From Desulfurellales bacterium (lineage in GTDB: Bacteria; Campylobacterota_A; Desulfurellia; Desulfurellales; Hippeaceae): a stretch of DNA of 64,000 nt. A model generated the notes under the pieces. That model had not been told where the DNA came from. It worked only from the letters and a program-made list of their open reading frames with translations, and searched no databases. The stretch covers positions 1-64,000 of the forward strand of contig JALWEJ010000042.1 in assembly GCA_027014115.1 (NCBI GenBank). The letters run 5' to 3'. Below are positions 1-9,674 of the stretch, in pieces (within the stretch, counting starts at the first letter, position 1; each line of letters opens with the position of its first letter). The position numbers were made by a program, and so were the translations under genes.

Positions 1-120
1 TACATTCAAAATAGGGTTGAAACAGCATTGGCAAAAGAAATTTTATCGGGTAGAATTGTTGCGCAGGATAGCGTTGTAGCCGACATTGAAAATGGAGAGA
101 TTGTTTTTAGGAAACGGTAA
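1..120 (+). CDS. clpB: ClpB disaggregase, C-terminal end (partial)
   Basis: The window opens inside a gene; only its last 39 codons are present, read in frame 1 and ending TAA at 118-120. The segment (residues such as ALAKEILSGRIVAQDSVV, then an acidic stretch ending in IVFRKR) matches the C-terminal small domain of ClpB, where a helix of this type precedes a short beta pair. ClpB is a hexameric AAA+ ATPase that works with DnaK to dissolve protein aggregates in the cytoplasm. With so little sequence, another Clp/Hsp100 ATPase (ClpA or ClpC end) cannot be excluded. A strong terminator follows directly. Confidence 0.7.
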   Translation, partial: YIQNRVETALAKEILSGRIVAQDSVVADIENGEIVFRKR

Positions 121-155
121 TATTATTTATAAATTTGCTATTATAAAAACTCTTT

Positions 156-188
156 AGGCGAATCCTTTGCGGTTCGCCTTTTTTGTTT
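156..188 (+). terminator. Rho-independent terminator after clpB
   Basis: A 7-bp perfect stem, AGGCGAA (156-162) pairing with TTCGCCT (173-179), is followed by a T-rich tract to 188. It lies between the clpB stop and the mazG ribosome binding site. Confidence 0.85.
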
Positions 189-198
189 TGGAGGCATT

Positions 199-972
199 AT
201 GACAAACGAATTTGATAGACTGGTTGATATTATAAAACGGTTAAGGGCGCCGAATGGTTGTCCATGGGATAGAAAACAGACGCTTTATTCTCTAAAGCAA
301 AATGTTATAGAAGAGGTTTTTGAGTTTATAGATGCCCTAGATAGAAAAGATATTGAAAATATAAAAGAAGAACTTGGCGATATGCTTTTACATGTTGTAT
401 TTCATGCCGTTATCGCCCAAGAGGAAGGTCTTTTTAGCTTAAATGATGTTATATCCTGTATATCCGAAAAACTCATAAGAAGACATCCTCATGTATTCGG
501 AGATGCTGAGGTTGATAGTGTCGATGAGGTTTTAAAAAATTGGGATGAAATAAAGAAAACTGAGAAACACAACAAAAAAGAACATTACTTGGATGATGTG
601 CCAAAAGCTTTACCGCCCATTGAAAGGGCATATAAACTTCAAAAAAAAGCAAGTAAAGTGGGGTTTGATTTTAATGATGCAGATGAATGTTTTGTTAAGG
701 CTGAAGAAGAGTTTGATGAGCTCAAAGATGCTTTAAAAACACAAGACAAAAATAAAATTGAGCATGAAATGGGGGATTTGCTGTTTTCCATAATAAACCT
801 GTCACGCTTTGTTGATATAAATCCTTCAGAATCCTTAAGAAAAGCCTCTCTGAGATTTGAAAACAGGTTTAACTGTATGGAGGATAAGCTAAAATCAAGC
901 AGCGTTGAGCTTGAAGATGCCAATCTTAAAACAATGGATGAATTTTGGGATGAGTGCAAAAAAATAAAATAG
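199..972 (+). CDS. mazG: Nucleoside triphosphate pyrophosphohydrolase MazG
   Basis: Two tandem MazG helical domains, as in the classic 260-residue enzyme (here 257). MazG hydrolyses NTPs/dNTPs to NMP and pyrophosphate and is thought to clean aberrant nucleotides and influence (p)ppGpp in the cytoplasm. The first domain has the Mg-binding pattern IEEVFEFIDAL near residue 37 and EELGDML near 57; the second has EEEFDELKDAL near 168 and HEMGDLLFSI near 190. The signature NGCPWDRKQT sits near residue 19. A GGAGG ribosome binding site lies just upstream. The gene stands between a terminator and a promoter-bearing gap, so it may be monocistronic. Confidence 0.93.
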   Translation: MTNEFDRLVDIIKRLRAPNGCPWDRKQTLYSLKQNVIEEVFEFIDALDRKDIENIKEELGDMLLHVVFHAVIAQEEGLFSLNDVISCISEKLIRRHPHVFGDAEVDSVDEVLKNWDEIKKTEKHNKKEHYLDDVPKALPPIERAYKLQKKASKVGFDFNDADECFVKAEEEFDELKDALKTQDKNKIEHEMGDLLFSIINLSRFVDINPSESLRKASLRFENRFNCMEDKLKSSSVELEDANLKTMDEFWDECKKIK

Positions 973-1090
973 GTTTTAAAATATACAAAAACATCCGATA
1001 TCTTTATGAAAAAGAACAGCTTTTGCTAACAGCTGTTTGGTGCTACAGTTAATGATTTGCAGGTTTTTTTAATTTTGTTTAATTATTAAC

Positions 1091-1119
1091 TTGTAGATGT
1101 TGAATGTTTTTGTTATGCT
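1091..1119 (+). promoter_or_regulatory. Sigma70-type promoter for the FapA-like gene string
   Basis: TTGTAG (1091-1096), a 17-bp spacer and TATGCT (1114-1119), with a TG one base before the -10 (extended -10). It is in the 197-bp gap after mazG and about 50 bp upstream of the ATG at 1170, so it probably starts the long overlapping plus-strand string. Confidence 0.5.
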
Positions 1120-1169
1120 TCAATGAGAGTTTAATTTATCATGCAATTTTAAAGTGAGTAGAGGTTTTT

Positions 1170-2939
1170 ATGGATTTTATAGAAAAAGAAACCCCGAATA
1201 TAAGAGACACGATGATGGAAGTTGCCAAAAAGCTCGGTTTTCCTTTAAAATTTATAGATTTTGAGATAGATGATAAGAGTGTTCTTGAAGATGGCAAAGG
1301 AAACATTGTTATCATATATAGTGTTAAATACTTTATTAATGAACAAAAATCCTACCTTTACGATATAATGAGCATAGATGTGGATAATCCTGAAAATCCT
1401 CAAAGGGCATATGTTGTTGTGGATACATCAAAATTGGAAGACAGTTATAATGCTGACGAAAAAGAGATTTTAGATGTATTGGAAAAGGTGATTGCTCTTG
1501 AGGGTATTAAATACGGCATAAAAGAAAAAATGCTGCCGGCTGTAGCAAAAGAAATAGCAAAAAGGCTGTATCCTTCGCAAAAACCGTTTAGAGTTTTGAT
1601 TGCTGAGGGTAAAAAACCTGTTAGAGGAAAAAATAGTGAACTTAAGTATTTTTTCAATCGATATCATGCTGCAGGGAGTATAACAAAAGATGGAAAGATT
1701 GATTACAAGAAGAAAAACTTTCTTGTCCCTGTAAGTAAAGGAAAAATCCTTGTTGAGTTCAACAAGCCCACAAGAGGTGAAGAGGGGTATGATGTTTACG
1801 GAAGGGTTATTCCTCAGGATGTGGGTGTTGTAATTGATGATATCAATGATATCAAGTTCAATGAAAAAGCCATAGAAAAAGTCGAAGAAGATAGAATTAT
1901 AAAACTTGTTGCAAAGAGAGATGGTGCTATAATTTTTAGAGGTGGAATATACGATATTGACACATCTGTCAGTGTTGATAAGGTTGATATAAAAACAACA
2001 GGAAACCTTGATGCCGATAAGAACATAGATTTGGAAATCGGAAGAGCCGGCGGGGATTCTGTTGAAGATGCCATTGCTGCAGGTATGAAAGTTAAGGGAA
2101 AAAAGATTGTTGTTAACGGTGATGTAGGTCCAAAAGCCGTTATTGAAGCCGATGAGGTCGATATTAAGGGCAGTGTTCACGGTGATGCAAAGATTATTGC
2201 AAAAAAAGCCAAGATATCTATCTGTAGAGGCACTGTTGAGGCTGATGATGTTGAGATAGAGTTAGCTGAACATGCAAAGATTCTATCAAAAAATAGTGCT
2301 ACGATAAAAAAATCCATAGCTTCCAAGCTATACTGCCCAAAGATTGAAATTACGGAAATGATGATGTCTTCCAATATTACCACATCCTCACAGTCCGTTA
2401 TTATAAACAATGTTGAAGGTGATGATAATTTAATAGCAATACAGCCTCTGAATTTACCTTGGATAAAAGAACAGTACAATGAACTGGGTGTAAGGAGAGA
2501 GTATGCAAAGGTTTTGGTAAATACACTCAGCAAGAAATATAAAGATGCACTGTCGGTTTTTGAAAGAGAAAAGAAAAAGTATGACGATGTTGTTGGTGTT
2601 ATGCATGAGTTAAAAAACAGCAACAAAGAAATACCAAAGCCGTTGTTAATGGTTGTTAAGAAATATAAAGAGGCAATAGAAAATCTAAAAAAAGCTGAAG
2701 AAGAGTATGAAGCTGCAAAAAAAGAGTTTGAGTCCATAGAAAAAGAGATGAACAAAATTGAAAATGCCTACAAAGAAGGGCATATTATAGTAAAGGGAAA
2801 AATAAAAAGCGGAAACAGAGTTCTTTTTAACGGCAAACTCAAAAGAGTGCTTGTAAACGACCAAAATAATGTTAAGATTTATGTTAGAGAGGTTCAAGGC
2901 AAAGAGAGTATCGTTATAGAGCCCAACAATGCCACATAA
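1170..2939 (+). CDS. FapA-family (DUF342) polymer-forming protein
   Basis: A 589-residue cytoplasmic protein of the FapA/DUF342 family. The centre (about residues 170-420) has the family signature VPVSKGKILVEF followed by PTRGEEGYDVYGR, then short repeated strands such as VVNGDVGPKAVIEADEVDI and IKGSVHGDAKIIAK that predict a right-handed beta helix. The last third (about 430-545) is a Lys/Glu-rich coiled coil, closed by a small beta domain (GKIKSGNRVLFNG). In Vibrio, FapA regulates polar flagellar placement; no flagellar genes lie beside this one, so that role is not shown here. The ATG has an AGAGG upstream, and the end overlaps the next gene by 11 bases, suggesting coupled translation. Confidence 0.85.
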   Translation: MDFIEKETPNIRDTMMEVAKKLGFPLKFIDFEIDDKSVLEDGKGNIVIIYSVKYFINEQKSYLYDIMSIDVDNPENPQRAYVVVDTSKLEDSYNADEKEILDVLEKVIALEGIKYGIKEKMLPAVAKEIAKRLYPSQKPFRVLIAEGKKPVRGKNSELKYFFNRYHAAGSITKDGKIDYKKKNFLVPVSKGKILVEFNKPTRGEEGYDVYGRVIPQDVGVVIDDINDIKFNEKAIEKVEEDRIIKLVAKRDGAIIFRGGIYDIDTSVSVDKVDIKTTGNLDADKNIDLEIGRAGGDSVEDAIAAGMKVKGKKIVVNGDVGPKAVIEADEVDIKGSVHGDAKIIAKKAKISICRGTVEADDVEIELAEHAKILSKNSATIKKSIASKLYCPKIEITEMMMSSNITTSSQSVIINNVEGDDNLIAIQPLNLPWIKEQYNELGVRREYAKVLVNTLSKKYKDALSVFEREKKKYDDVVGVMHELKNSNKEIPKPLLMVVKKYKEAIENLKKAEEEYEAAKKEFESIEKEMNKIENAYKEGHIIVKGKIKSGNRVLFNGKLKRVLVNDQNNVKIYVREVQGKESIVIEPNNAT

Positions 2940-3702
2940 CTTTGAAAAAAGCCTGCATATTCTAAATAATCTGAAAAATGACAATGTTTCATCGTCTATT
3001 ACAATAGCTTCATCGATGATAAAAAGCTCAATAGAGCTTTTTTCTTATGAATATCTGAAAAAAACCATAGAAGATATTATACACTCTCAACCGTCCATGG
3101 CAGCTGTTATCAATATCGGTTGTGAGATTATAAAGGCTGTTGATTTGAATGATTTGGATTATTTGTTGGATGTAAAACGCAAATTTGAATATTCACTACA
3201 GAATGCTGCTGTAAGTGCATATAAACAATTGAAGGGCATAAGAAATATTGCTACAATTTCTTACTCAAAAAATGTTTTTGATGCTGTTGTTAAAATAAAA
3301 CCTAAAAAGGTATTTTTATCCGTATCGCATCCTGCGAAAGAGGGCGAGATGCTTGCTTTGCAGCTTAAAAGAAATGACATTGAGCCCGTATTGTTGGAGG
3401 ATTCTGCATATATGCATATATTTGGAGATGTTGAGGCGGTTTTGGTTGGAGCCGATGCTGTTTTTGAGAATGAATTTGTGAATAAAACAGGTACTTTTTG
3501 TTTGGCTTTATTGGCAGAAGAGTTTAATGTGCCTTTTTATGTTATAAGCTGTGAGTGTAAATATCTTGATAAAGATAAGGAGAAACTGTTTAGAATAAAT
3601 GATATGCCGGAGGATGAAGTATCGGGTATTGACTGTAAGAGAATAAACAGATATTTTGAAAAAGTGCCGCTTAAGTATGTGAATAAAATGTTTGTGAGGT
3701 GA
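2929..3702 (+). CDS. eIF2B/MtnA-superfamily protein
   Basis: A 257-residue protein with the eIF2B-alpha/5-methylthioribose-1-phosphate isomerase Rossmann-type domain: the VLVGADAVFENEFVNKTGT stretch near residue 170 (the conserved GAD and N-K-x-G segment), then EEFNVPFYVISCECK and a C-terminal FEKVPLKYV resembling the family's F-x-x-VP ending. Bacterial members include MtnA (methionine salvage) and ribose-1,5-bisphosphate isomerase-like sugar-phosphate enzymes. This protein is shorter than MtnA (about 340), so I do not assign a substrate. It overlaps the FapA-like gene upstream and abuts the radical SAM gene downstream. Confidence 0.75.
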   Translation: MPHNFEKSLHILNNLKNDNVSSSITIASSMIKSSIELFSYEYLKKTIEDIIHSQPSMAAVINIGCEIIKAVDLNDLDYLLDVKRKFEYSLQNAAVSAYKQLKGIRNIATISYSKNVFDAVVKIKPKKVFLSVSHPAKEGEMLALQLKRNDIEPVLLEDSAYMHIFGDVEAVLVGADAVFENEFVNKTGTFCLALLAEEFNVPFYVISCECKYLDKDKEKLFRINDMPEDEVSGIDCKRINRYFEKVPLKYVNKMFVR

Positions 3703-3707
3703 TGTAT

Positions 3708-4658
3708 ATGTCTATGGGGTTTATTTTTGGTCCTGTTCCGTCAAGGAGGCTTGGTTTGAGTTTGGGTATAAATGTTATACCCTTTAAAACATGCAGTTTC
3801 AACTGCGTCTACTGTGAGGTGGGTAAAACCACAGATTTGATTATCGAAAGAAAGAGCTTTTTTGATATTGGAGCCATTAAAGATGAGTTTGTAAAGACCG
3901 TAGAAAGGGTTGGGAAGATAGATTTTGTTACATTTTCAGGCAGCGGAGAGCCCACTTTAAATTCAGATTTGGGAAAACTGATAGAATTTGTAAAGTCGTT
4001 CAAAAAATACAAGGTAGCTATTTTGACAAACTCAAGTTTAATGTATAGAGATGATGTCAAAGACGAATTGATTATGTGTGATGTTGTTGTTCCGAGTCTT
4101 GACTCTGCCTTGGAGAGTTCTTTCAAAAAGATTAATATGCCTTATAAGGACTTAAAAATAGAAAAAATTATCGAAGGCTTAACCGATTTTTCGAATAGAT
4201 TTCAGGGTGAGATATGGCTTGAGATTCTTTTTGTAAAAGGCATAAACGACACAAAGGAAGATTTGGATGCACTGTGTAATGCTATCAAACTTATAAAACC
4301 GACAAGAGTACAAATAGGAACGGTTGATAGACCGCCAGCCTATACAACGGCAAAGAAAATAGACAATAAAGAAATGATGGATATTTACACATATATGAGT
4401 TCAAAAATAGGTGTTGTTGACATTATAGGTTCGTTTAATAAGGAAAATGATGCATTCTATGAAGATGTTGAACGCTCGATTATAAAAATGATCAATATAA
4501 GACCGTGTTCAAAAGATGAGTTAAAAGAGACATTTAATGTTGACGATAAAAAAATTGACGATATTTTGACAAAGCTTTTTGATGAATCCAAAGCATATAT
4601 TCAAAACTTTGAGGGTAAAACCTTTATAGTAGGAAACAGAGCAAGCGCAAGCAGATAA
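3708..4658 (+). CDS. Radical SAM protein of the COG0731 type
   Basis: The N-terminus carries FGPVPSRRLGLSLG, the hallmark of the COG0731 radical SAM group, then the 4Fe-4S motif C-SFN-C-VY-C (CX3CX2C) with SAM-binding GSGEPTLN about 60 residues on. The last about 70 residues look like a winged helix (IRPCSKDELKETFNVDDKKI). Function is not established for most of this group; some relatives modify tRNA. A GTG at 3699 and an ATG at 3702 are in frame, but the GAGG at 3696-3699 is correctly spaced for the ATG at 3708, which I chose; an ATG at 3714 is also possible. The upstream stop is at 3700-3702. Confidence 0.85.
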   Translation: MSMGFIFGPVPSRRLGLSLGINVIPFKTCSFNCVYCEVGKTTDLIIERKSFFDIGAIKDEFVKTVERVGKIDFVTFSGSGEPTLNSDLGKLIEFVKSFKKYKVAILTNSSLMYRDDVKDELIMCDVVVPSLDSALESSFKKINMPYKDLKIEKIIEGLTDFSNRFQGEIWLEILFVKGINDTKEDLDALCNAIKLIKPTRVQIGTVDRPPAYTTAKKIDNKEMMDIYTYMSSKIGVVDIIGSFNKENDAFYEDVERSIIKMINIRPCSKDELKETFNVDDKKIDDILTKLFDESKAYIQNFEGKTFIVGNRASASR

Positions 4659-4730
4659 AAATTTACGATAGAAAACAGACCGAATATTTGTTATAACTCT
4701 TTGTGAAAAAACTATTAAGAGGTGTGGTAA

Positions 4731-5165
4731 GTGATTTTTATAGGTTCTGACCACGGCGGGTTTGATATGAAAGAATCTGTTAAGCTGTTTTTAACAGAAA
4801 TGGGCGTTGAATTTGAAGATATGGGGGCATATTCAAACGATTCGTGTGATTATCCCGATATTGCAGAAAAGCTTGCTCAAAAAGTGGCAGGTAGCAGTCA
4901 AAAGGGTATTTTGATTTGCGGAAGCGGTATAGGTATGAGTATTGCAGCAAATAAAGTAGACGGTATAAGGTGTGCCCTATGTCATGATGCATATACCGCA
5001 GAATATGCAAGAAGGCACAATGATGCAAACATTATAGCCTTTGGCGGAAGAACAACCGGTGTAGAGATAGCGAAACAGATGGTTAATATATTTTTGAAAA
5101 CCGAATTTGAAGGCGGAAGACATAAAAGAAGGATAGATAAGATAAAAGATATGGAGGAGTTATGA
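4731..5165 (+). CDS. rpiB: Ribose-5-phosphate isomerase B
   Basis: A 144-residue RpiB/LacAB-family protein interconverting ribose 5-phosphate and ribulose 5-phosphate in the pentose phosphate pathway. SDHGGFDMK near residue 5 is the phosphate-binding N-terminus; [16 protein letters not shown] near 62 contains the catalytic Cys and the phosphate loop; [16 protein letters not shown] near 88 is the substrate-binding segment. The start is GTG, preceded by AAGAGGTG. It overlaps glyA by 4 bases, so RpiB and GlyA are made from one transcript. Confidence 0.93.
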   Translation: MIFIGSDHGGFDMKESVKLFLTEMGVEFEDMGAYSNDSCDYPDIAEKLAQKVAGSSQKGILICGSGIGMSIAANKVDGIRCALCHDAYTAEYARRHNDANIIAFGGRTTGVEIAKQMVNIFLKTEFEGGRHKRRIDKIKDMEEL

Positions 5166-6397
5166 GCGTTTTGAAGGATGTTGATTTTGAGGTTTATCAG
5201 GCTATTGAAAATGAAAAAAATAGAGAGACTTACGGTATAGAGCTTATAGCAAGCGAGAACTTTGTTTCAGAGGCTGTGCTTGAAGCGCAAGGTTCCATAA
5301 TGACAAACAAATATGCAGAAGGTTACCCTCATAAAAGATATTACGGCGGATGCGAATATGTTGATGTTGTTGAAGATTTGGCAATAGAGAGAGCAAAAGA
5401 GATATTTGGTGCAGAGCATGTAAATGTTCAGCCGCACTCCGGTTCTCAGGCAAATATGGCTGTTTATCTTGCAACGCTTCAGCCTCAGGATAGAATCTTG
5501 GGTATGAGCTTGACAAACGGCGGTCACTTAACTCACGGCTCCGGTGTGAATTTTTCGGGAAAATTGTTTTTGAGCTTTGGATATGGTGTAAACCCCGAAA
5601 CCGGTTTAATTGATTATGACGAGGTTGCAGAAATAGCACAGGAGTTTAAACCGAGATTGATAGTATGTGGTGCAAGCGCATATCCAAGGGAGATAGATTT
5701 TAAGAAATTTAGAGAGATAGCAGACAGTGTGGATGCTTATCTTATGGCAGACATTGCCCATATTGCAGGTCTTGTTGCTGCAGGAATACATCAAAGCCCC
5801 ATACCTTACTGTGAATTTGTTACAACAACAACACATAAGACGCTCAGAGGCCCAAGAGGCGGTATGGTAATGACAAAAGAGTTCTTTGCAAAGCCTTTGG
5901 ATAAAATGGTATTCCCAGGCATGCAGGGCGGCCCACTAATGCATGTTATAGCAGCAAAAGCCGTTGCCTTTAAGGAGGTTTTGAGTAGCGATTTCAAAGA
6001 GTATCAAAAACAGATTGTAAAAAATGCAAAAACTTTGGCAGGTGTTCTTATGGATAATGGTCTTAAGCTTGTAAGCGGTGGAACAGACAATCATCTTTTG
6101 CTTGTGGATTTGACCGGTAAAAACATAACGGGTAAGGATGCCGAAGAGGCTTTGGGAAGAGTAGGTATAACCGTAAATAAAAATACAGTTCCGGGTGAGA
6201 CAAGAAGCCCGTTTGTCACAAGCGGTGTTAGGATTGGAACGCCGGCTGTTACAACAAGAGGCATGAAAGAAAAAGAGATGGAAAAAATCGGTGAATTTAT
6301 TGTTGAAACCCTTAATAATATCGGCAATGAGAACAAATATGAACAGATAAAACAAGAGGTGAAAAAACTCTGCGAAGGATTTATTTTTTATCGCTAA
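5162..6397 (+). CDS. glyA: Serine hydroxymethyltransferase
   Basis: A full-length 411-residue SHMT that moves the serine hydroxymethyl carbon to tetrahydrofolate, making glycine and 5,10-methylene-THF. [19 protein letters not shown] near residue 27, the Tyr/Gly-rich [10 protein letters not shown] and the PLP-lysine segment [14 protein letters not shown] (Lys near 225) are canonical. A GGAGG sits 4-5 bases before the ATG. Its last codons are overlapped by the probable extended start of the next gene. Confidence 0.97.
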   Translation: MSVLKDVDFEVYQAIENEKNRETYGIELIASENFVSEAVLEAQGSIMTNKYAEGYPHKRYYGGCEYVDVVEDLAIERAKEIFGAEHVNVQPHSGSQANMAVYLATLQPQDRILGMSLTNGGHLTHGSGVNFSGKLFLSFGYGVNPETGLIDYDEVAEIAQEFKPRLIVCGASAYPREIDFKKFREIADSVDAYLMADIAHIAGLVAAGIHQSPIPYCEFVTTTTHKTLRGPRGGMVMTKEFFAKPLDKMVFPGMQGGPLMHVIAAKAVAFKEVLSSDFKEYQKQIVKNAKTLAGVLMDNGLKLVSGGTDNHLLLVDLTGKNITGKDAEEALGRVGITVNKNTVPGETRSPFVTSGVRIGTPAVTTRGMKEKEMEKIGEFIVETLNNIGNENKYEQIKQEVKKLCEGFIFYR

Positions 6398-8580
6398 TAC
6401 TGTTTGTTTTTGCATTCAGTGCATACTCAATGGAGCTGTCATTTTTAAAAGATGGCGGCTCTTCATATTTTTTAATCAAAAATATACCCAAAGATACCTC
6501 TTTTTTCCTAAAAAATAGATACTTTATAGCTTTTTTTAAGATGCAGAAGGCAAAAAAGGTTGCCTTTAAAGATAACCTCGGTGATGATATGTTTGACGGA
6601 TTTTTTATTGAAAACCTAAAACAGGGCTCAAGAATCATAATTAAAACAAAAAAGGGTTATAAGGCATCTTACGAACAAAAAGGAAACAGGGTTTTTGTAA
6701 GGGCAGTTGAGCTGAAAGTGGAAAAAATCAAACCTCATATATACAAACAAGTCCCAAAAGAGCTTGTTTCTCTGCCGTTTTACATATCCGACAGCGTGTT
6801 TGTAAAAAAGAGAAGTCAAACGACGGAATCTTATGATGAGACACTGTTTTTTACGGGTGTTAAAATGTTTGCGCAGAGAAATTACACAATGGCAGTTGAA
6901 TTTTTTAAAGAGATTATAAAAAAATATCCAAACAGCAAATTTTATGTAAGTAGCCATTTCCTGCTCGGTGATTGTTATAAAAGCAGAAAGGATTATGCCA
7001 AAGCCATTGAAGTTTACAAACAGGCAATAAAACTGTCTCCAAAGAACGACACCGTTGCACAAACTCTGTTAAGTATGGCTGATATCTGGTTGTCAAAGCA
7101 GTATTACTCAAAGGCAAGGGATATATACAAATCTGTCATTAAAGATTATTCAACAAGCAGGTGGGGGAATGAGGCTAAATTTTTAATGGCAAAGAGTTAT
7201 TATGACCAAAAAAGATACAAAAAAGCTGTTTCTCTGTTTGTTGATATAGATAAGAAAAACGAATACTACCCTTTGAGTTTTTTGTTTGCTGCTGAATGTT
7301 TTATTAAAGACAAAGATGATGCAAGGGCTGTTTTGGCATACTACTCGATGTCAAAGTTTTTGAATAAAATAAATGCCGCAAACTACCACAAAGAGCTTAC
7401 GGATGTTGCCGGTGCGTTGTGCAGGTTTAATGATTATAAGGCTGCAGATACGATTTTTTCCTATGTAGAAAAGACAAAGATGCAGGATGCAATAGAAGAG
7501 TCCTATCTTGGAAGAATGAGATGTGACCTATTGAGTGGCAATCTTGATGATTTAAAAACAAAAGCGGAAATTATTATCCACAGCTCAAAAAACAAAGATA
7601 GAATCAAAAAAGCGCAAAAGCTGTTGGATAAAGCAAAACTGCAGGGCGGTGATGTTGATAAAAAGACAATTGAATCCATCATTAAAAAATACAAATCTCA
7701 ACCCGATATTGTTTCTTTGGCGCTGTATGTGTATGCAAAAAAGAGTTACAGGAACAAAAACTATAAAGAAGCCTTATCTTATCTTTTGAAGCTTAAAAAA
7801 ATGTTTCCTGCAAGCAGGTATATCAAAGATGCAAAACCGCTTGAACAGGACAGCATAAATAACTTGATAGATAATTTTTATAAACATCCGAATAAGGAAA
7901 AGCTTGATTTTATATATAATTCTATTGTTTCCTTAAATGCCTATACGGCAGATATGTGTAAAACTGCTGTAGGGCTTATTGTGTTTGGGGATATTGATAG
8001 ATTATCCAAAATACTGCCGTATGCAAAAGACCGGGAGTGCAAAAAGGCGCTTTATGCAAAATATTATATAGAAAAAGGTTTTGATAAAAATGCCCTTGAA
8101 TCTTTGGATGGTGTAGAAAAATCAAAGCCGTATATTTACTTTGTAAGTATGGTTATGGGTGATATAAACTATTTCAAAAATTCATACGATAACGCATATT
8201 CTTTCTATAAAAAAGCCTACAATATTAACAATGCTTTATTGAAAGACTACCTAAAAATGAAAATGGCTGACACATTAATGCTTGAGGGTAAATACTCAGA
8301 ATCCCTAAATTATACCGATTTAAAATTTAAAATCCATTCAGATAAAATTCAATTTATCAAAGGATTGGACTATTTTAACCTAAAAAGATACAAAAAAGCC
8401 GTAGCGGTTTTTAAGCAGTTTCAAGATAATTTAAAATATGAAGAAAAAGCATTGTTTTATACTGCAATTTCGTATATAAAATTAAAAGACAAAAAGAACG
8501 CAAAGGTGTATTTTGATATGTTGAGAAAGAAATATCCGTCAAGCAGATATTTAAAAACACTGAAGGTGCTGTTGCAATGA
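6370..8580 (+). CDS. Secreted TPR protein with probable CTG start
   Basis: A 716-residue ORF begins at the ATG at 6430, but its frame is open upstream and encodes a near-perfect signal peptide ([19 protein letters not shown]) directly before that ATG. The frame runs back to a stop at 6340-6342 and contains no ATG, GTG or TTG. A CTG at 6370 would give M-R-R-I-Y with GAGGTG (6356-6361) eight bases ahead, so I place the start there (736 residues, cleavage likely after AYS). The mature N-terminus (about 130 residues) is beta-rich, like AMIN/periplasmic modules. The rest is many tetratricopeptide repeats in two blocks, as in BamD/YbgF-type envelope scaffolds. A periplasmic role is likely; partners are unknown. 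It overlaps the kinase gene by 4 bases. Confidence 0.8.
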   Translation: MRRIYFLSLILFVFAFSAYSMELSFLKDGGSSYFLIKNIPKDTSFFLKNRYFIAFFKMQKAKKVAFKDNLGDDMFDGFFIENLKQGSRIIIKTKKGYKASYEQKGNRVFVRAVELKVEKIKPHIYKQVPKELVSLPFYISDSVFVKKRSQTTESYDETLFFTGVKMFAQRNYTMAVEFFKEIIKKYPNSKFYVSSHFLLGDCYKSRKDYAKAIEVYKQAIKLSPKNDTVAQTLLSMADIWLSKQYYSKARDIYKSVIKDYSTSRWGNEAKFLMAKSYYDQKRYKKAVSLFVDIDKKNEYYPLSFLFAAECFIKDKDDARAVLAYYSMSKFLNKINAANYHKELTDVAGALCRFNDYKAADTIFSYVEKTKMQDAIEESYLGRMRCDLLSGNLDDLKTKAEIIIHSSKNKDRIKKAQKLLDKAKLQGGDVDKKTIESIIKKYKSQPDIVSLALYVYAKKSYRNKNYKEALSYLLKLKKMFPASRYIKDAKPLEQDSINNLIDNFYKHPNKEKLDFIYNSIVSLNAYTADMCKTAVGLIVFGDIDRLSKILPYAKDRECKKALYAKYYIEKGFDKNALESLDGVEKSKPYIYFVSMVMGDINYFKNSYDNAYSFYKKAYNINNALLKDYLKMKMADTLMLEGKYSESLNYTDLKFKIHSDKIQFIKGLDYFNLKRYKKAVAVFKQFQDNLKYEEKALFYTAISYIKLKDKKNAKVYFDMLRKKYPSSRYLKTLKVLLQ

Positions 8581-9674
8581 AAAATTCAGAACAACTTATG
8601 GAGATGTTTCAAGCTGTTTTAAAAACAAGCAAGGATTTGGAAAATTCCTACAACGAATTGAAAAAAAAGTTCAATTTGCTTGAGATAAAGCTTGAAAACA
8701 ACCGCAGGTATCTTGAAAATATTTTAAAAAGCATAAATACAGGCGTCTGCTCTGTTAATCTCGAATGTGAAATAACGACATTCAACAAAGAGGCATGCTC
8801 GATTTTTGAAATCGATGAAGCAAGCGTTAAAGGTGTAAAATTTAATAAGATTTTTCATATAGATATTGACAATGTTAATGATTTGATACGAGAATTCAGG
8901 CAGCAGAAAAAATTGAGTATTGAAGTTGAGGGGAGAATAAAAAAGGTCAGTATATCTGCATCACCCATAACGGATAACGGAGATATGGTTGGTGCTGTAA
9001 TAATATTTTCAGATATCACGAGGCTTGAAGAGCTCGAAGAAGAAAACAGAAAAAAAGAGAAGCTTGCCGTTATAGGACAAATGGCAGCATCTATTGCGCA
9101 TGACATTAAAAATCCCTTGGCGAGTATAGAGCTTCTTGTTTCTTTGCTTGGAGATGATTCAAAGAAAGACATTGCAGACAATATAATGATAAGCATAAAA
9201 AGGATAAACAACATAATAAACAATACACTGCTTTTTACAAAAACCGTAATATACAGACCTGAGCATTTCAAAACGGAAGAGTTTATGGAGGATGTAGAGC
9301 TTGAGATTTATGCTCATCTTAAAGCAACGAATGTGGTTTTTGAAAAGTATGTAGATGATTTTGAGCTTGTTAGTGATAAAAACCTTCTAAAAAGCGCAAT
9401 GGTTAATCTTATTGTTAATGCTCTTGAAGCTGCCAAAAAGAAAGTAATAGTCAAGGTTTATAAAGACGGAAAAAAAGCTGTCGTTGAGGTTTTAGATGAT
9501 GGCTGTGGAATAGATGATAAAACAAAGAAACATATTTTTGAACCGTTCTACACAAACAAAAAAAACGGCACAGGGCTTGGTCTTTCCATTGTTAACAAAG
9601 CTATTAATGTTGTTGATGGAAAAATAGAACTTGAAACCTCAAACAGTGGAACAATGTTTAGGATTGTATTGTGA
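8577..9674 (+). CDS. PAS-domain sensor histidine kinase (orphan)
   Basis: A 365-residue soluble kinase: coiled coil (about 15-50), one PAS domain (about 45-150, ending in VIIFSDITRLEELEEE), HisKA with phospho-acceptor His175 in SIAHDIKNPLAS, and HATPase_c with N box NLIVNALEAAK and G boxes DDGCGIDDK, GTGLGLSIV. No transmembrane segment or signal peptide is seen, so it senses an intracellular signal; architecture resembles NtrB/AtoS. No response regulator is adjacent. It sits between the TPR gene (ATGA overlap) and plsC (overlap at 9671-9674). Whether it talks to the GAF activator at 28169 cannot be told, and that activator lacks a receiver domain. Confidence 0.9.
   Translation: MKNSEQLMEMFQAVLKTSKDLENSYNELKKKFNLLEIKLENNRRYLENILKSINTGVCSVNLECEITTFNKEACSIFEIDEASVKGVKFNKIFHIDIDNVNDLIREFRQQKKLSIEVEGRIKKVSISASPITDNGDMVGAVIIFSDITRLEELEEENRKKEKLAVIGQMAASIAHDIKNPLASIELLVSLLGDDSKKDIADNIMISIKRINNIINNTLLFTKTVIYRPEHFKTEEFMEDVELEIYAHLKATNVVFEKYVDDFELVSDKNLLKSAMVNLIVNALEAAKKKVIVKVYKDGKKAVVEVLDDGCGIDDKTKKHIFEPFYTNKKNGTGLGLSIVNKAINVVDGKIELETSNSGTMFRIVL

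Noticed and set aside
1015-1037. Inverted repeat AACAGCT / AGCTGTT after mazG
   Set aside because: A 7-base stem with a 9-base loop but no T run follows, so it is not a convincing terminator; operator function cannot be judged.
1470-2180. Open frame of 236 codons on the minus strand inside the FapA-like gene
   Set aside because: Antisense to a well-supported coding region, rich in Ile/Phe/Asn as expected from the complement of Lys/Asp-rich codons, and without a ribosome site.
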